Shown here: positions 1-11,106 of the stretch, one piece after another
How the letters are laid out: each line of letters starts with the position of its first letter
Position numbering within the stretch: position 1 is the stretch's first letter
Source: Heliocybe sulcata
Taxonomy: Eukaryota; Basidiomycota; Agaricomycetes; Gloeophyllales; Gloeophyllaceae
Length of the DNA: 64,000 nt
Direction: 5' to 3'
Assembly (NCBI GenBank): GCA_004369045.1
Contig: ML213506.1
Coordinates: 310,001 to 374,000 of the forward strand
Made by a program: the position numbers and the translations under genes
The notes under the pieces: generated by a model
What the model saw: only the letters and a program-made list of their open reading frames with translations
The model's database searches: none
Told to the model about the DNA's origin: nothing

Positions 1-103
1 CGAGCGGGAATTATACCCGGAACGGACGCAGTCCATAACATAAGTAGACTTGGTAAGCCTCAGTGTATAGAATTACGAAGGCTTGACCGGTTCACCACGA
101 GCA

Positions 104-1291
104 ATGGCACCCCCTCGATATCCAGGAGACATCAACATCACTCACCGTCAAGACGTCTACCCAGGTATCGACATAAATGGCCGCCTAAAGGGTGCAGCGC
201 AGGGGAAGATAGTTTATATAACAGGGGTAAGCCAGTGTGACCGAGGAGAATATCTAGGGTCCGATACTCACAATGTCGAGTAGGCAAGCCGCGGGATCGG
301 AGCAGCGACTGCGCTAGCATACGCCCGAGCAGGGTGCAGAGGTCTCTTCCTCACAAGTACGAGCCGGTCCGCTGCAGACTTGCAGGCGGTTGGTCAAAGT
401 CTCCGAGCTCAAGTGCCAGGCGTAGAGGTCGAGGTGTGCGTCGCGGATGTCACTGACGAGAAAGCAGTAAAATCGAGCGTGGATAAGTGCATAGAGAAGT
501 TTGGGAGAATCAATGTGGTGATTGCAAATGCCGGGTATCTGGAGAAGTGGACGAAGATCGGGGAAATAGATCCTAGCGAGTGGTGGTTGAGCTTTGTAAG
601 TCATGTCAAGTATCGCCTAGTGAAAGCGCACTAACTGACTGAATCGTATCTAGGAAGTCAGCATTCGTGAGTGAGAATGTTATGACGATATGCGCGAGAG
701 TATACAAGTGATCATCGGATGCGCCGCCAGGAGGCACGTTCAGCGTCATTCACCACTCGATTCGTCACCTGGTCGCGACCAAAGGCCACGCAGTGCTACT
801 TTCGTCGGGGCTTGCGCAGATCCTGAATCCTGGTTCAAGCGGGTACGCGACAGCGAAGCATGCGCTAAACCGCTTAGCGGAATTTATTCAAGTGGGTAAG
901 TGATGTGCAGAAGAGTTCAGCGGGGCTTCGTTTTATTGAGATTAGCGTCGACGTCTAGAATACGGGGTTGAAGGCGTCAAGGTGTTCTCCATCAATCCTG
1001 GCGGGATTCTGTGGGTCACTCTGTCAGCCATCAATGAAGACTTCACTAATCCACCCAATATCCCCCAGGACGGCACTCTCGTCGAACGAGCCATGGCTTC
1101 CCCCCCATATGACAGATACAGTGGAGCTGGCCAGCCAATCTATGGTACGGCTGACAAGCGGTACAGAAGACTGGCTGAGTGGCAGATACGTTAACTTTCA
1201 GTGGGATCTGGATGAATTAGAGACCAAGAGGAAGGACATAGAGGAGAAAGACCTTCTCAAAAACAAACTAGACGTAGGATCTCTAGCTTGA
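104..1291 (+). CDS. Short-chain dehydrogenase/reductase (SDR paralogue 1)
   Basis: Classical SDR of the NAD(P)-binding Rossmann type. After splicing the first intron (a GTAAGC donor near 223, acceptor near 282) the protein reads TGASRGIG, the glycine-rich cofactor motif. Further on come NAG in the strand-4 motif and YATAK, the catalytic YxxxK, with a serine upstream. The N-terminus carries an unusual leader ending in YPGIDINGRLKGAAQGK, and the protein ends in a charged tail (KRKDIEEKDLLKNKLDVGSL). Both are shared with the genes at 12321-13491 and 19732-20903, so these three are paralogues. ATG at 104 is chosen because it opens the shared leader. At least four introns are needed; borders in the 3' half are approximate. 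Substrate unknown. Confidence 0.85.
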
Positions 1292-1941
1292 AATACGCAG
1301 TGACGTTGCACGACATTGCGGCGCGCACATGCGCACAATTTCATGGAACGTAACAGCGGACGTGGCTGTAGACAGTGTAAAGCAGGTTCTACACAAGCGC
1401 AGGTTCCACACAAGCGTCGCTGTGGGCGTTGTGGGCGACACGTTATTTGCGGTTATTTCGGATGTGGCGTTTTGTGTGCCGTTGGTGGTGACACTGTGAC
1501 AACACATCCCCTCACCACCAACTGCGAGTATTCTGTATTCTGCTCGCTCCCATTGCCAATATGCGATATATTCTGCTTGCTGTATTATACCTGGTGTTTA
1601 ATGGTGCGGAAACGAGACTCATATCAAAGTTCTGCAGTATCGGGTTGGCGGTCGCGTCATGCATAGATGTGGACAGAAGACGTGAAAGCAACAAGGAGCC
1701 TGTGCTTTCTGGAACTATGCTTGGATACGTTGCTCTTGGCTGCTCTCTGCTCTCTGCCCTTGGAAATCAAATGGATGTACAAAGCGCAAGTGGCAGGATT
1801 TGACCATCTGTGGCCAAAGTGCACTCGCTTAAGACGGTCTATAAAGGCGACAATAATGCTGTCTCGCACACGCAACCCCGCCTCACTCGGTTATCTTAAC
1901 TACCTTGGATTACTCCTTGATTTTTACCTCTTACGAGTATC
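1292..1941. other. Intergenic region, SDR1 to BTB gene
   Basis: No convincing gene. Holds an imperfect direct repeat near 1382-1419 (GCAGGTTC plus ACACAAGCG, twice) and the TATA element of the downstream gene. Confidence 0.5.
1840..1847 (+). promoter_or_regulatory. TATA-like element of the BTB gene
   Basis: TATAAAGG about 95 bases before the BTB start codon at 1942, a normal place for a fungal core promoter. Sequence match only. Confidence 0.4.
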
Positions 1942-3172
1942 ATGTCCGGAACGTTCGACCGTCTCCCGCGAAGATCGTTGAAGCGCTCACGCAATGACGA
2001 AGAGGAATCAACACCACAATCCACGTCGCGCCACTCAAAGAAACCATGCAATCATCTGAACATGGAATACCCTACTCCAGGCCCAAGCGAAGATGAGGAC
2101 GCATACAATCCGAGACCAACCTGCAAGGCGGCTGAATCCCCGTCTGGAGACATGCAACATCCCCGCTTCTACTTTGAGGACGGTGATGTTACCTTCACAA
2201 CATCATCGTACCGTTTCAAAGTGCATACTTTTCTACTCATCGGCAACTCCCCTTTCTTCGAGGATATGTTCGAGATCGCAAACCCGGACAACTCCGAACG
2301 AACAGACGAAAATCCGGTCATCAATCTCGACGGGATAGAGACGGCTTGGAACATGTCCGTCTGGCTCGCAAAGATATACGATGACCAGTCAGTCTCGGCC
2401 TCGACGTTCAACCTTTCCTATTTGAATATAACTTCTCCCCTTCAGAGGATACTTTCAGACTCTCCTGGACGACAGTACACTCCAAGTCGTCGACGCTCTC
2501 TACCACCTGGGCAACAAATACACCCACCCCGAATACTGCGCTCACGCCAAGCTCCTCCTCACCAGCATCTTCCCCACCGACCTGTCAACTTGGTCCCAAT
2601 CCCTCTCCAGTATTCCTCTCTGCACCGCCTTCGAAGCGATCCCACTCGCCAAACACAACTGCCCCATCGTTCTCCCGGCAGCCTTCTACGTAGCCTCCTC
2701 CGCCTCTCTAGACGATATCATCCAAGGCACCACCGACTTCAGTAACAAGCGCACCCTAACATTGAACCCCGAGGACCAAGTCACAGTCCTCCGCGGCAAG
2801 CTTCGCAGAGGCCAGATCCGCAGGAACCATACTTTCTCGGTTTTCCAAGACGTCCTCCAGCGTGGCGAAAGCTGGCCGGACCACAAATGTTCCCACAAAC
2901 GCGCCTGCTCAGAATGGCTCCGCACTGTATACGGTCGCCTGGACGGATGCGGGTTTTTCGGAAACGACCAGGACTGCTTCGAGCCGCTTAACAAGACCCT
3001 TTGGGACTACACATCAAAGGGTCTATGTACCATTTGTCGAAACCAGGTTAAGGACGGTATCTGGGTAGGCCAGCAAGAAGCCTGCGCCGCAGTTCCAGAT
3101 ATGTTCGGGCTGCACTCGTGGTTGGACGTTAAACTGGAGCAGATGGCGGTAGATGAATTCCAAACCGAATAG
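1942..3172 (+). CDS. BTB/POZ domain protein with Cys/His-rich C-terminus
   Basis: A BTB-type protein of the kind greatly expanded in mushrooms. A basic, Ser-rich lead (about residues 1-75) precedes the BTB core: FEDGDVTF, then RFKVHTFLLIGNSPFFEDMF, the usual strand-helix opening of a BTB fold. One intron of 58 bases (2388-2445, GTCAGT...TTCAG) restores the frame and yields a 390-residue protein; the post-BTB part reads LYHLGNKY...LLTSIFPTDL, as in other basidiomycete BTB proteins. The last third has scattered Cys/His (KCSHKRAC, CTIC), possibly metal-binding. Such proteins may be CUL3 adaptors or transcription-related; no partner can be read from the context. Confidence 0.8.
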
Positions 3173-3474
3173 TAGATCAGTATCAGCTTCGCCTGAATAT
3201 GTATCGAGATATTTTACATTCCCTGTTCAAACGTCGACTCGAGCTCCTTATGCGCGTCTCACGTTGTACCCACCTCCTACAGTCGTCATTATTAACACGC
3301 TCACTCAGAGTTATCCCACCATAGTTGATCGTAATCATCAGCAGCTTCATTTGATCATGAAAAGCGGAGGAAAGATAATACAGAAAAATACTCATGTCAT
3401 AGCTATACAAATAATCCCCCTCTACCGCCGTCCACTAAGTCCGCTCACAACCCACCACATAAGATCACAACCGC

Positions 3475-5508
3475 TTACACCTGCGGCCCCGCCAACCGCA
3501 CCTTCTCCTCCACATCCGCCTCATACACCTGGAACGCCTTCCTGAACATACCCGCCAACTTCTTCACCTCCTTATCAAACGCCTCCCTGTTCGACCACGC
3601 CTGCTCGGGGTTCAACACCTCGCGCGGCACACCCTCGATGGCCGTCGGGATCTCGAGGTTGAACACACCAAACGTCTCGTACTCGGCCTGGGCAAGCTCG
3701 CCAGAGTGGATCGAGTCAATGATGCGACGCGTGTACTTGAGTGGGCAGCGCTTGCCCATGCCGAACTTGCCGCCCGTCCAGCCGGTATTAATCAGCCAGC
3801 AGTTGACGTTGTGCTGCGACATACGCTCGGCGAGCATGCTCGCGTAGCGGCCGGGGTGGCAGACGATGAAGGGTGCGGAGTAGCAAGTCGAGAAGGTGGG
3901 AATCGGCTCTAGGACACCGTCTTCCGTGCCGGGCGTCTTCCTGTATCTCGCGATGAGCATAGATCAAGCTTAAGAGGACGAAGAGCACTTACGAGGTGTA
4001 ACCAGCCAAGAAGTGGTAGCTGGCCTGCTCAGGCGACAGCTTGCTCACAGGAGGCAACACACCGAATGCATCGCAAGTCAACATGACGATGTTGCTCGGC
4101 TGCGTGTCCACAATGCAAGGGATTCGGGCACCAGGGATAAACTCGATCGGATACGCGCAGCGAGTGTTCTCGGTGATGCTCGTGTCGTCGTAGTCAGGCA
4201 CCCGAGTGGCTGGGTTGTACACAACGTTCTCCAGGATCGAGCCGAACCGGATGGCGTTGTAGATCTCGGGCTCCTTCTCCGCGGACAAGTTGATGCACTT
4301 GGCGTAGCATCCACCCTCGATGTTGAAGACACCGTTGTCGGACCACACATGCTCGTCATCACCAATGAGCTGACGGCGGGGGTCGGTCGAGAGCGTCGTC
4401 TTGCCGGTACCGGAAAGACCGAAGAAGAGAGTGACATCGCCTTTCTCGATACCAACGTTCGCCGACGAGTGCAGGGAGAGCTGACCGAACTTCACGGGTT
4501 GGAGGTAATGCTACACAGAGGGTAAGCATCTCGCCAAGATGACGGATCCACGAGCGCAGAACGTACCATAACGGAGAAGACACCCTTCTTCATCTCACCG
4601 GCGTACTCGGTACCGAGGATGACCATCTCCATGCGCTTGAAGTTGATCTCAACCGAGGTCGTCGATGACATGCCCTGGGTGAAGCGATTCGCCGGGAACT
4701 GGCCAGCATTGTAGATGATGAAATCGGGCTCCCCGAAGTTGGCTAGCTCTTCCTCAGTGGGTCGGATAAGCATGTTATGCTGAATATGAGCATCGTAAGT
4801 ATCAATACTCGTACGTCGCAGACGATACACACCATGAAGAGCGCGTGGTAGGCCCGAGCGCAGATGACCCGGACCTTGATACGGTAACGCGGGTCCCACT
4901 GGAATGCACATGAGCGTCAACTGAGCAGAGGGATGACCACTAGGACAATAACTTACCCCTGCGAAGCCATCGAAGACGTAGACATTGTCACGGGTATTGA
5001 GATAATCGATCGCACGCTCGCGATTAATTTCGAAGGTATCTAAACCATGACATCAGAACCCATCACACGACCGTTCCTGCACCATCGCACAAGACTAGCA
5101 CTCACGTTCGTCCATCTTAATGTTCACAGAGCCCCACCAGATGTCGTCCTTGCTCGTCTCCTCGAAGACAATACGCTTGTCCTTGGGACTCCTGCCGGTC
5201 TTTTTGCCAGAGAAGTTGATGAGTGCGCCGGTGGCTGAGATAATGGCGCCCTCATTGCGGATCGCATCCTCGTACAGCTGCGCGACAGGTGCGTTACGCT
5301 TGATGGTAATCTTGTCCATGTCGAACCCAGCTTGCGAGAAGTATTCCATCTCGCGGCCGATCACTACAGGGGTGACAGTGAATACTCTGCGATTGTCATC
5401 GATGCGAGATCACTTACGTTCATTGTATTGCTCGCTGTCGTGTGCCTGCGCATAATGTTTGTGGAGGATGTGCGGCGTAACATAGGGGGTCGAGTGAGGG
5501 TAGACCAT
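3475..5508 (-). CDS. PCK1: Phosphoenolpyruvate carboxykinase (ATP)
   Basis: Cytosolic enzyme converting oxaloacetate plus ATP to PEP, ADP and CO2, the entry step of gluconeogenesis. Visible hallmarks are the P-loop [11 protein letters not shown], the ATP-PEPCK signature [20 protein letters not shown], the substrate-side [10 protein letters not shown] near the N-terminus and [14 protein letters not shown] near the C-terminus. The gene has about six introns, including 5364-5417 and 5040-5105. ATG at 5508 sits in a good context (CAACCATGG) and starts [20 protein letters not shown]; the stop is at 3475. Length (about 540 residues) fits the ATP-dependent family rather than the GTP family. A TTTAATA element lies about 65 bases upstream. 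In fungi this gene is normally repressed by glucose; nothing here shows it directly. Confidence 0.97.
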
Positions 5509-8444
5509 GGTTGCAGGACTGGAAAGAGACAAGGGAGACGAAGGTGAGGATGCGGGGTAGAGGGGCTAGGTATTAAAGGATTAGTACTGGTGCACTGGAG
5601 AACTGTATACGAGGCGGAGTTGTCCGTGTATGCGGGGTAAAACGGCTCGTGATCGCAGCTCCGTCCTCTGCCGACTATCATATGCGAAACGGATGCCTGC
5701 GACGGCGACCATGGGTCCCAATGCGTAGAACTGGCATGCCTACCTTCGCAGAAGATGCAAAATGCGTATATCGAACGAAGAGAGACAAGGAGCTGTACCC
5801 CGGAAAGACTGAACGTTTTATATGGGCGGGGCAGAGAACCCTCGGGGGCATCCCCTCCTGATAATGCCTGCCATTTGCGTCATTCCTCCTCTCCGAGATA
5901 ACCCGGGATATTACCAAATTCACGATACCTCTGGCCGTCGCAGGGTCCGAGATAACCCGAGTGCCTTCAGCAACGATCCTCGGGACACCGCAGGGATTCC
6001 GAGCTCTCCTGCCAGCTGTCGCCGCTCGGTGAGCCCGCGTCGGCGATGGTTTGCTGGAAACCAGAACACTGCGCTTTCTAATGGGTCACATCACATGCGC
6101 TGGCCTGGCAATAGGATCCTTCTCAGACAAGCTTTCTTGTCGCCGAGATTTCCACCTTGACCACGCTGCTGTTACCCAGAGCTTCCGAGATGAACGTTCG
6201 GAGTGCAGATCGGAGTGTCTAAGACTCACCAGACTTCTGGAGGACCCAAAATACCGCAATCCTGCCGCTTGGCTCGTGTAATCATTCAGAGGACGATAAG
6301 ACCACTCAGGATATCCGTATAATACACCCTATCGAGCCTGGTGGATCCAGGTATATTGCAGTCCAAGCTTCAAGGATGACCCTCGTGATGCTCGAGCGCT
6401 GTTGTGCGCCGCAGATGAGTGAGATGAGTATGTGACGGTTGGCGGGGAGAAAGAGATGTGGTCAACTTTCAACTCTGGGTGCTTTTATATGCTGCCACCT
6501 TGCGAGTCGATATATATGACGTGTCGTCGACCGCCAGATGGTAAATGTCCAAAGAGGATATTGACCTTCCGCCTTTGGATCCCGGAATCCTCCTTGCAGA
6601 CTCCCAGTCCTTTCGAGTTTGACCGGAGATTCAAAATCCGTGTTGCCCAGCCTCTGTCGCCCAGACGCTCCTCCTTCCGTACCATGTGAAGCGAGCAGAC
6701 GCGCTAGAGGCTTCGTCGGGCTTCCGCTACCATACACATCGACGTCGCTCCTCAGGCCTCAATTCCCGTACCCTTCTTACCTCCGTTCCCTGCCGGCGAA
6801 TTTGTAGAGCGGCCTCATTTTGCAGTCGGGTCAGGGTCCAGCGCGCCTCACCGACTCTGCGTAGTTCATCATAGTCCGAAATCACAATCAAGTGCGAGGT
6901 GCAGTTCTTGAAGGTATGTTTCATCTGGGACGGGATGAGCTTCCGCGTTTGTTTTGCGTCTCGCTGGCGGCGGGACGTACGAAATTAGTGACTGTCCTCT
7001 CAGCGAAACTTGCATTCGAGACAGGGCATGCTCTATTTTCGGGCACATTACGCGTAACGCTCCCGAATGTGCACATGAGACTGGTGAGTGCGTTTCCTAG
7101 CGCTTTCGCCGTATCGAGGAGTGCGAAGATGCGAGTGGCTCGTGTTCTGACGACTACTCGCTTCATAACATCCATCGATATAGTTCATCAATATCTCGAG
7201 ATAGGTACAGTCGCTCATACAGCGGGATACCGACATCTACCGGACATATATCGCTATGGCCGCATGAGACTTCACTGCACGACCGTCGAGCCTCTATTTC
7301 ATTGCAATGACGACCTCTGACAAGACCGATGATATCAGAAACTCTCCTTCGACTCTGCCTCGAATTTTGGTACTTCACGATCAGTATGAATTCGGAAATG
7401 AGCATCAACGCCGTGTCCGATTGAACGCTATCGTCCTCTATGTTCTGTCCATCCTAGTTGGAAATCAGGTGCGCGGACTAGTTTGTGAATGTGCCATTCA
7501 TCAGGCGAAATACATTCATGAACTTTCTCAGGTGATTTGGCGTACCGCTCCGCGCTGGGCACATGAGATATTAAGGCCTAGGACGATGCGACTGGCAAGT
7601 GTTCTGTGGGTGCTCGTTCCTATCATCCCTTGATACAGTTAATCGATGTCTGCAGGCGGATTCGATTGTTCATAGAGCGGATACTGACCTATATGCCATT
7701 GATATTCGGACGAGCCTTACACGATATGGCGCAATTGAAGATCCATTTTGATATACGTCGTAACATGAAGGAGATCTGGATGCAGCCAACGACACCAGAC
7801 TCGCTGTTCGCATGACCTCGATACTCGGAGGTGCACTGGCGCGTACACGTACAGCACGATTTGAACGGGTGCTATGGTCTCGGCGCCCTACGGGATGGAA
7901 GCCATTCCCTTCGGACGCACTTTCCGTCTTATAACGGTGCCATACTCCGATATCCATCGATGTCGTCCGATGGAGGGCCTGGACGGTCACTATCTTCGGC
8001 TGCAGACCGTACAATATCGACTCTACGTGAACGTGGACATCTCTTCTTGCTATGGGAGCACTTCTTAGCTCGACTTCGGGTGTTTCCTCGATAATCCATT
8101 CTCTCGCTCTCCAATTGCTCTCCTCTCCACTCTGACAGCTAACGTCTCGATCATTGCCTCCACCTACAGCACACAATCTAGTGTTGGCTGGGTGCAATCG
8201 CAGACAATGTTGTTCTAACACTCTGTCCGCCTTATTCAAAATGTCGTGCTGATACTGAGTTCGCTCTCGACGTTGCTACTTCTCTCTGCAATGCTCACAT
8301 CCCGGCGTCGGAGGTTGGTTCTCTCAGCTCGGCGCGTACCACAGAAAGACCATGCGCATGATCCATTGCCAGCTTATCCTACAACAACCGTAAACGAATG
8401 AAAAACTCCTCCATCCGACACAACCCTCCACGCGACGACGTCCC
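5509..8444. other. Gene-poor block between PEPCK and hemerythrin 1
   Basis: Nearly 3 kb with only short open frames and no recognisable domain. The first 100-300 bases are the PEPCK promoter. The longest frames (189 aa on the minus strand at 7670-8239, 142 aa on the plus strand at 6892-7320) are Arg/Ser-rich with no repeated motif and look like chance frames or remains of a lost gene. Confidence 0.4.
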
Positions 8445-9016
8445 TTAAGCAGAGCTCTTCTTGGCGTTGACGAACTGAGCAGCGAGGCTCTGGGGTACAT
8501 CATAGATGAGAAGATGGCCGAGGCAAAGGCGGATGGGACTTACGGAGCTCTCGCTGGCGGACAGCTTGGCCTTGATGGCGGGCCACTGCTGGCTCTCCTC
8601 CTCGTCGGAGTGGGTGATGAAGGTCGTGACGGCCTTGGTGACGACGGCCTCGTTGGAGGACGCGGCAGCAGCGTCGGCGACCATCTTGTTGATCTCGGCG
8701 TGCTCCTCTGTATAGTCGGCGTAAGCCATCATCCCGCAAGCTGGACATCGCTAGGACTCACGCTTGTTGGAGGCAGCGTTCAAGCCGAACTTGGAGTAGT
8801 CAGAGTAGATGGACGCATCCCTAGTCGCAAGCCGTCAGCTCACACTCAACTGGCTCATCCGGAGACCACTCACTCGGCCGCGCTGTGGGCCTTGATCTCA
8901 GCGATCAGGGTCTTGGCGAGGGTGACCTTCTCCGTGCCAGTCGCGGCCTTGTACTTGCCGAACAGGCTCTTGACGTTGTCGTGGTCAGCCTTGATGGTAG
9001 CGAGGACGTCCGACAT
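8445..9016 (-). CDS. Single-domain hemerythrin (HHE) protein, copy 1
   Basis: Small HHE cation-binding protein with a predicted four-helix bundle holding a di-iron site. Four exons (8874-9016, 8762-8820, 8544-8707, 8445-8489) with introns of 53-54 bases give 136 residues. Candidate iron ligands in order are His of DHDNVKSLF, His of EIKAHSAAED, the HAEINKM segment (His and Glu) and HSDEEE. No signal peptide, so probably cytosolic. The exons use a narrow, C-ending codon set (GTC, AAG, CTC), typical of highly expressed fungal genes, and a GATAAAAG element sits 70 bases upstream. Family roles include oxygen, iron or nitric-oxide handling; the exact role here is unknown. It is in direct tandem with a near-identical copy at 10534-11106. 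Confidence 0.85.
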
Positions 9017-9085
9017 TGTGATGAGATGCTTCCTTGGCTCGGGTGAGTGTCTGGAGGATGGAGAGTTGCTCTGGAGTTGCTCTCC

Positions 9086-9093
9086 CTTTTATC
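9086..9093 (-). promoter_or_regulatory. TATA-like element, hemerythrin copy 1
   Basis: GATAAAAG on the minus strand, 70 bases before the start codon. The second copy has the same element at nearly the same distance, so it survived the duplication. Confidence 0.5.
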
Positions 9094-10200
9094 TGGAGAG
9101 CGAGTGGCTGGAGCCTATCTCCTGGGACTCGCTGCTAGAACATGAGCCAGGTATCGTGACCTCGCCGCTGAGTAGAGCAGCGGACGCTGTTGGCTGTCCC
9201 GCCCTTGTAGATCGTTCCGCTCGCCTTGCCGGGGTGATAGGCGCCTGTATACGCAGAAACGCGCTGCTCATGATTGGCGGGGATGGTATGACGCTCATCT
9301 GCGTCCGGTTTGGACAAGATCGAGAACATATCGCCATCCTGCCTTGTCCAATCCAATCCATACCATTTCACGGCTTCTGGGGGTTTCTGCTTGTAGATCA
9401 AAGACTTCCGTCCGCGAGGTAGCGCAAGTTATTTTCAGATAGCGACAGCAGAAGGATGCCAATGCCTAGATGAGCACGCCATCTCATCGCCATGGAGCAG
9501 AGACTGGCGGAAGCTGTTCATTGAAGTCTGTCGCTGGGTTCCAAGCGGTTCTGCTCGGACATTACATGCTACGCCGTACCAGACCCTAGTTGACTATGTA
9601 ATCTCAGTCGAATCCAGCCCTACAAGAGACGGAGACAGGATGAGCAATACAGCATCTATGGTGACCTCCGAATTTGTGGCCTTCTGATGCGGACTTGATG
9701 CGGTCGGAGACCTTGCTCTATGTCCGGGATATAGTTGCATATGAATACTCAGATGACAGATCGATGGCCTTTGTGAGGCGTCGCTGTATCTCCTCGGACT
9801 CCACTTGCGCAGGGACAGCTGTCGAGGTTTGGCAGCCTACTTAAAGAGACCGTCTCTGAGTGAACCTTGTCGATCGACTGATCTAACCTCTTGGTGGCTC
9901 GAGACCTCCGCAGGTACTGGGTCAGACAGATAGTAGCTGTCATGCATCATATGCGGACTCCGAGTGGTAATTCCAGAGTGTCCGTCGCCGAATAATATCG
10001 GAGAGCATGGTAGTTTGGTCGAAAGTTCGCCACATTGGCCGACTCTACCTGAACTGCCACCGGATCACAAGCCTTTCGGAGTCTAGTGACTAAGCGCTCT
10101 CCTCCGACAAATTATTTCATATGCCACGAATCCAGAAGACAAGGAAGAAGGTACATCGCGAGGAAGGGCAGAAATTCACTGTGCGCGCGAGTCTCATTGG

Positions 10201-10216
10201 CGCGTGACGTCACGCG
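10201..10216. promoter_or_regulatory. Perfect 16-bp palindrome with a CRE core
   Basis: CGCGTGACGTCACGCG equals its own reverse complement and contains TGACGTCA, the site bound by ATF/CREB-type bZIP factors. It lies about 1.2 kb upstream of hemerythrin 1 and 330 bases beyond the 3' end of hemerythrin 2. Which gene it serves, if any, is unclear. Confidence 0.45.
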
Positions 10217-10533
10217 TCTTGACGCTGCGCGCACAAATGCGAGTCCGCAAACCCCGACGTACAAATGCTTCGCTTGTTTCATTCAGCTTTTCGCTGGAAG
10301 CGTTCCATATGTAACATGACCGCTATCTACATGCCGATTCATATAGGGAAGCTAGATTAGGAGTACTAGTCCTTGGTGCCAGGATCGTTCCACTAGCATC
10401 AGGCCATCGAGCAATACTTGCTGCTCTGAGCTTCTGTGATGATCAAGAAGGGACCTTGCATTCCTTATCGTACATCTACAATACATTGAAAGCGCGCAAT
10501 CCTTCTCCCCGTCCGGCAGAGCTATCCCAGCAC

Positions 10534-11106
10534 TCATGCGGCGCTCTTCTTGGCGTTGACGAATTGAGCGGCGAGGCTCTACGTGAACGGTGCATATGAG
10601 AATCAGCCCGGCAGCAACAGGGATGGTACTTACGGAGCTCTCGCTGGAAGACAGCTTGGCCTTGATGGCGGGCCACTGCTGGCTCTCCTCCTCGTCGGAG
10701 TGGGTGATGAATGTAGTGACGGCCTTGGTAACGACGGCCTCGTTGGAGGACGCGGCAGCAGCGTCAGCGACCATCTTGTTGATCTCGGCATGCTCCTCTG
10801 TAAAGTCGGCGTAAGCCATCGTACGACGACTGGGACATCACTAGTACTCACGCTTGTTGGAGGCAGCGTTCAAGCCGAACTTGGAGTAGTCGGAGTAGAT
10901 GGACGCATCCCTATCCGCGAGGCATCAGCTCATACTCAACTGGCTCGTCGAGAGACTACTCACTCAGCCGCGCTGTGGGCCTTGATCTCAGCGATCAGGG
11001 TCTTGGCGAGGGTGACCTTCTCCGTGCCAGTCGCGGCCTTGTATTTGCCGAACAGGCTCTTGACGTTGTCGTGGTCAGCCTTGATGGTAGCGAGGACGTC
11101 CGACAT
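10534..11106 (-). CDS. Single-domain hemerythrin (HHE) protein, copy 2
   Basis: Tandem paralogue of the gene at 8445-9016 with identical exon lengths (143, 59, 164 and 45 bases: 10964-11106, 10852-10910, 10634-10797, 10534-10578) and the same introns by position. The 136-residue product differs at about two sites (KLSSSESS for KLSASESS; KKSAA for KKSSA at the end). All putative iron ligands are kept. Exons are about 95-98% identical, while intron 3 is barely alignable, so exon sequence has been held by selection, codon bias or gene conversion. A GATAAAAG element lies at 11177-11184. Same likely role as copy 1. Confidence 0.85.

Larger units (their letters stand above)
9017..10533. other. Upstream region of hemerythrin 1, inside the tandem duplication
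   Basis: No gene seen. Bases to about 9870 have a counterpart about 2.1 kb further on; the 20 bases at 9851-9870 recur exactly at 11959-11978. The rest is unmatched and includes the palindrome at 10201-10216. The 302-codon open frame at 8514-9422 is the antisense of the hemerythrin gene plus promoter and is not counted. Confidence 0.5.

Noticed and set aside
7670-8239. 189-codon minus-strand frame in the gene-poor block
   Set aside because: Arg/Ser-rich without motif, no splice structure and overlapping open frames on the other strand; most likely chance.
8514-9422. 302-codon plus-strand open frame over hemerythrin 1
   Set aside because: It is antisense to the four hemerythrin exons and runs through its introns and promoter; the strong codon bias of the real gene keeps the opposite frame open. 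A similar 217-codon frame lies over copy 2.
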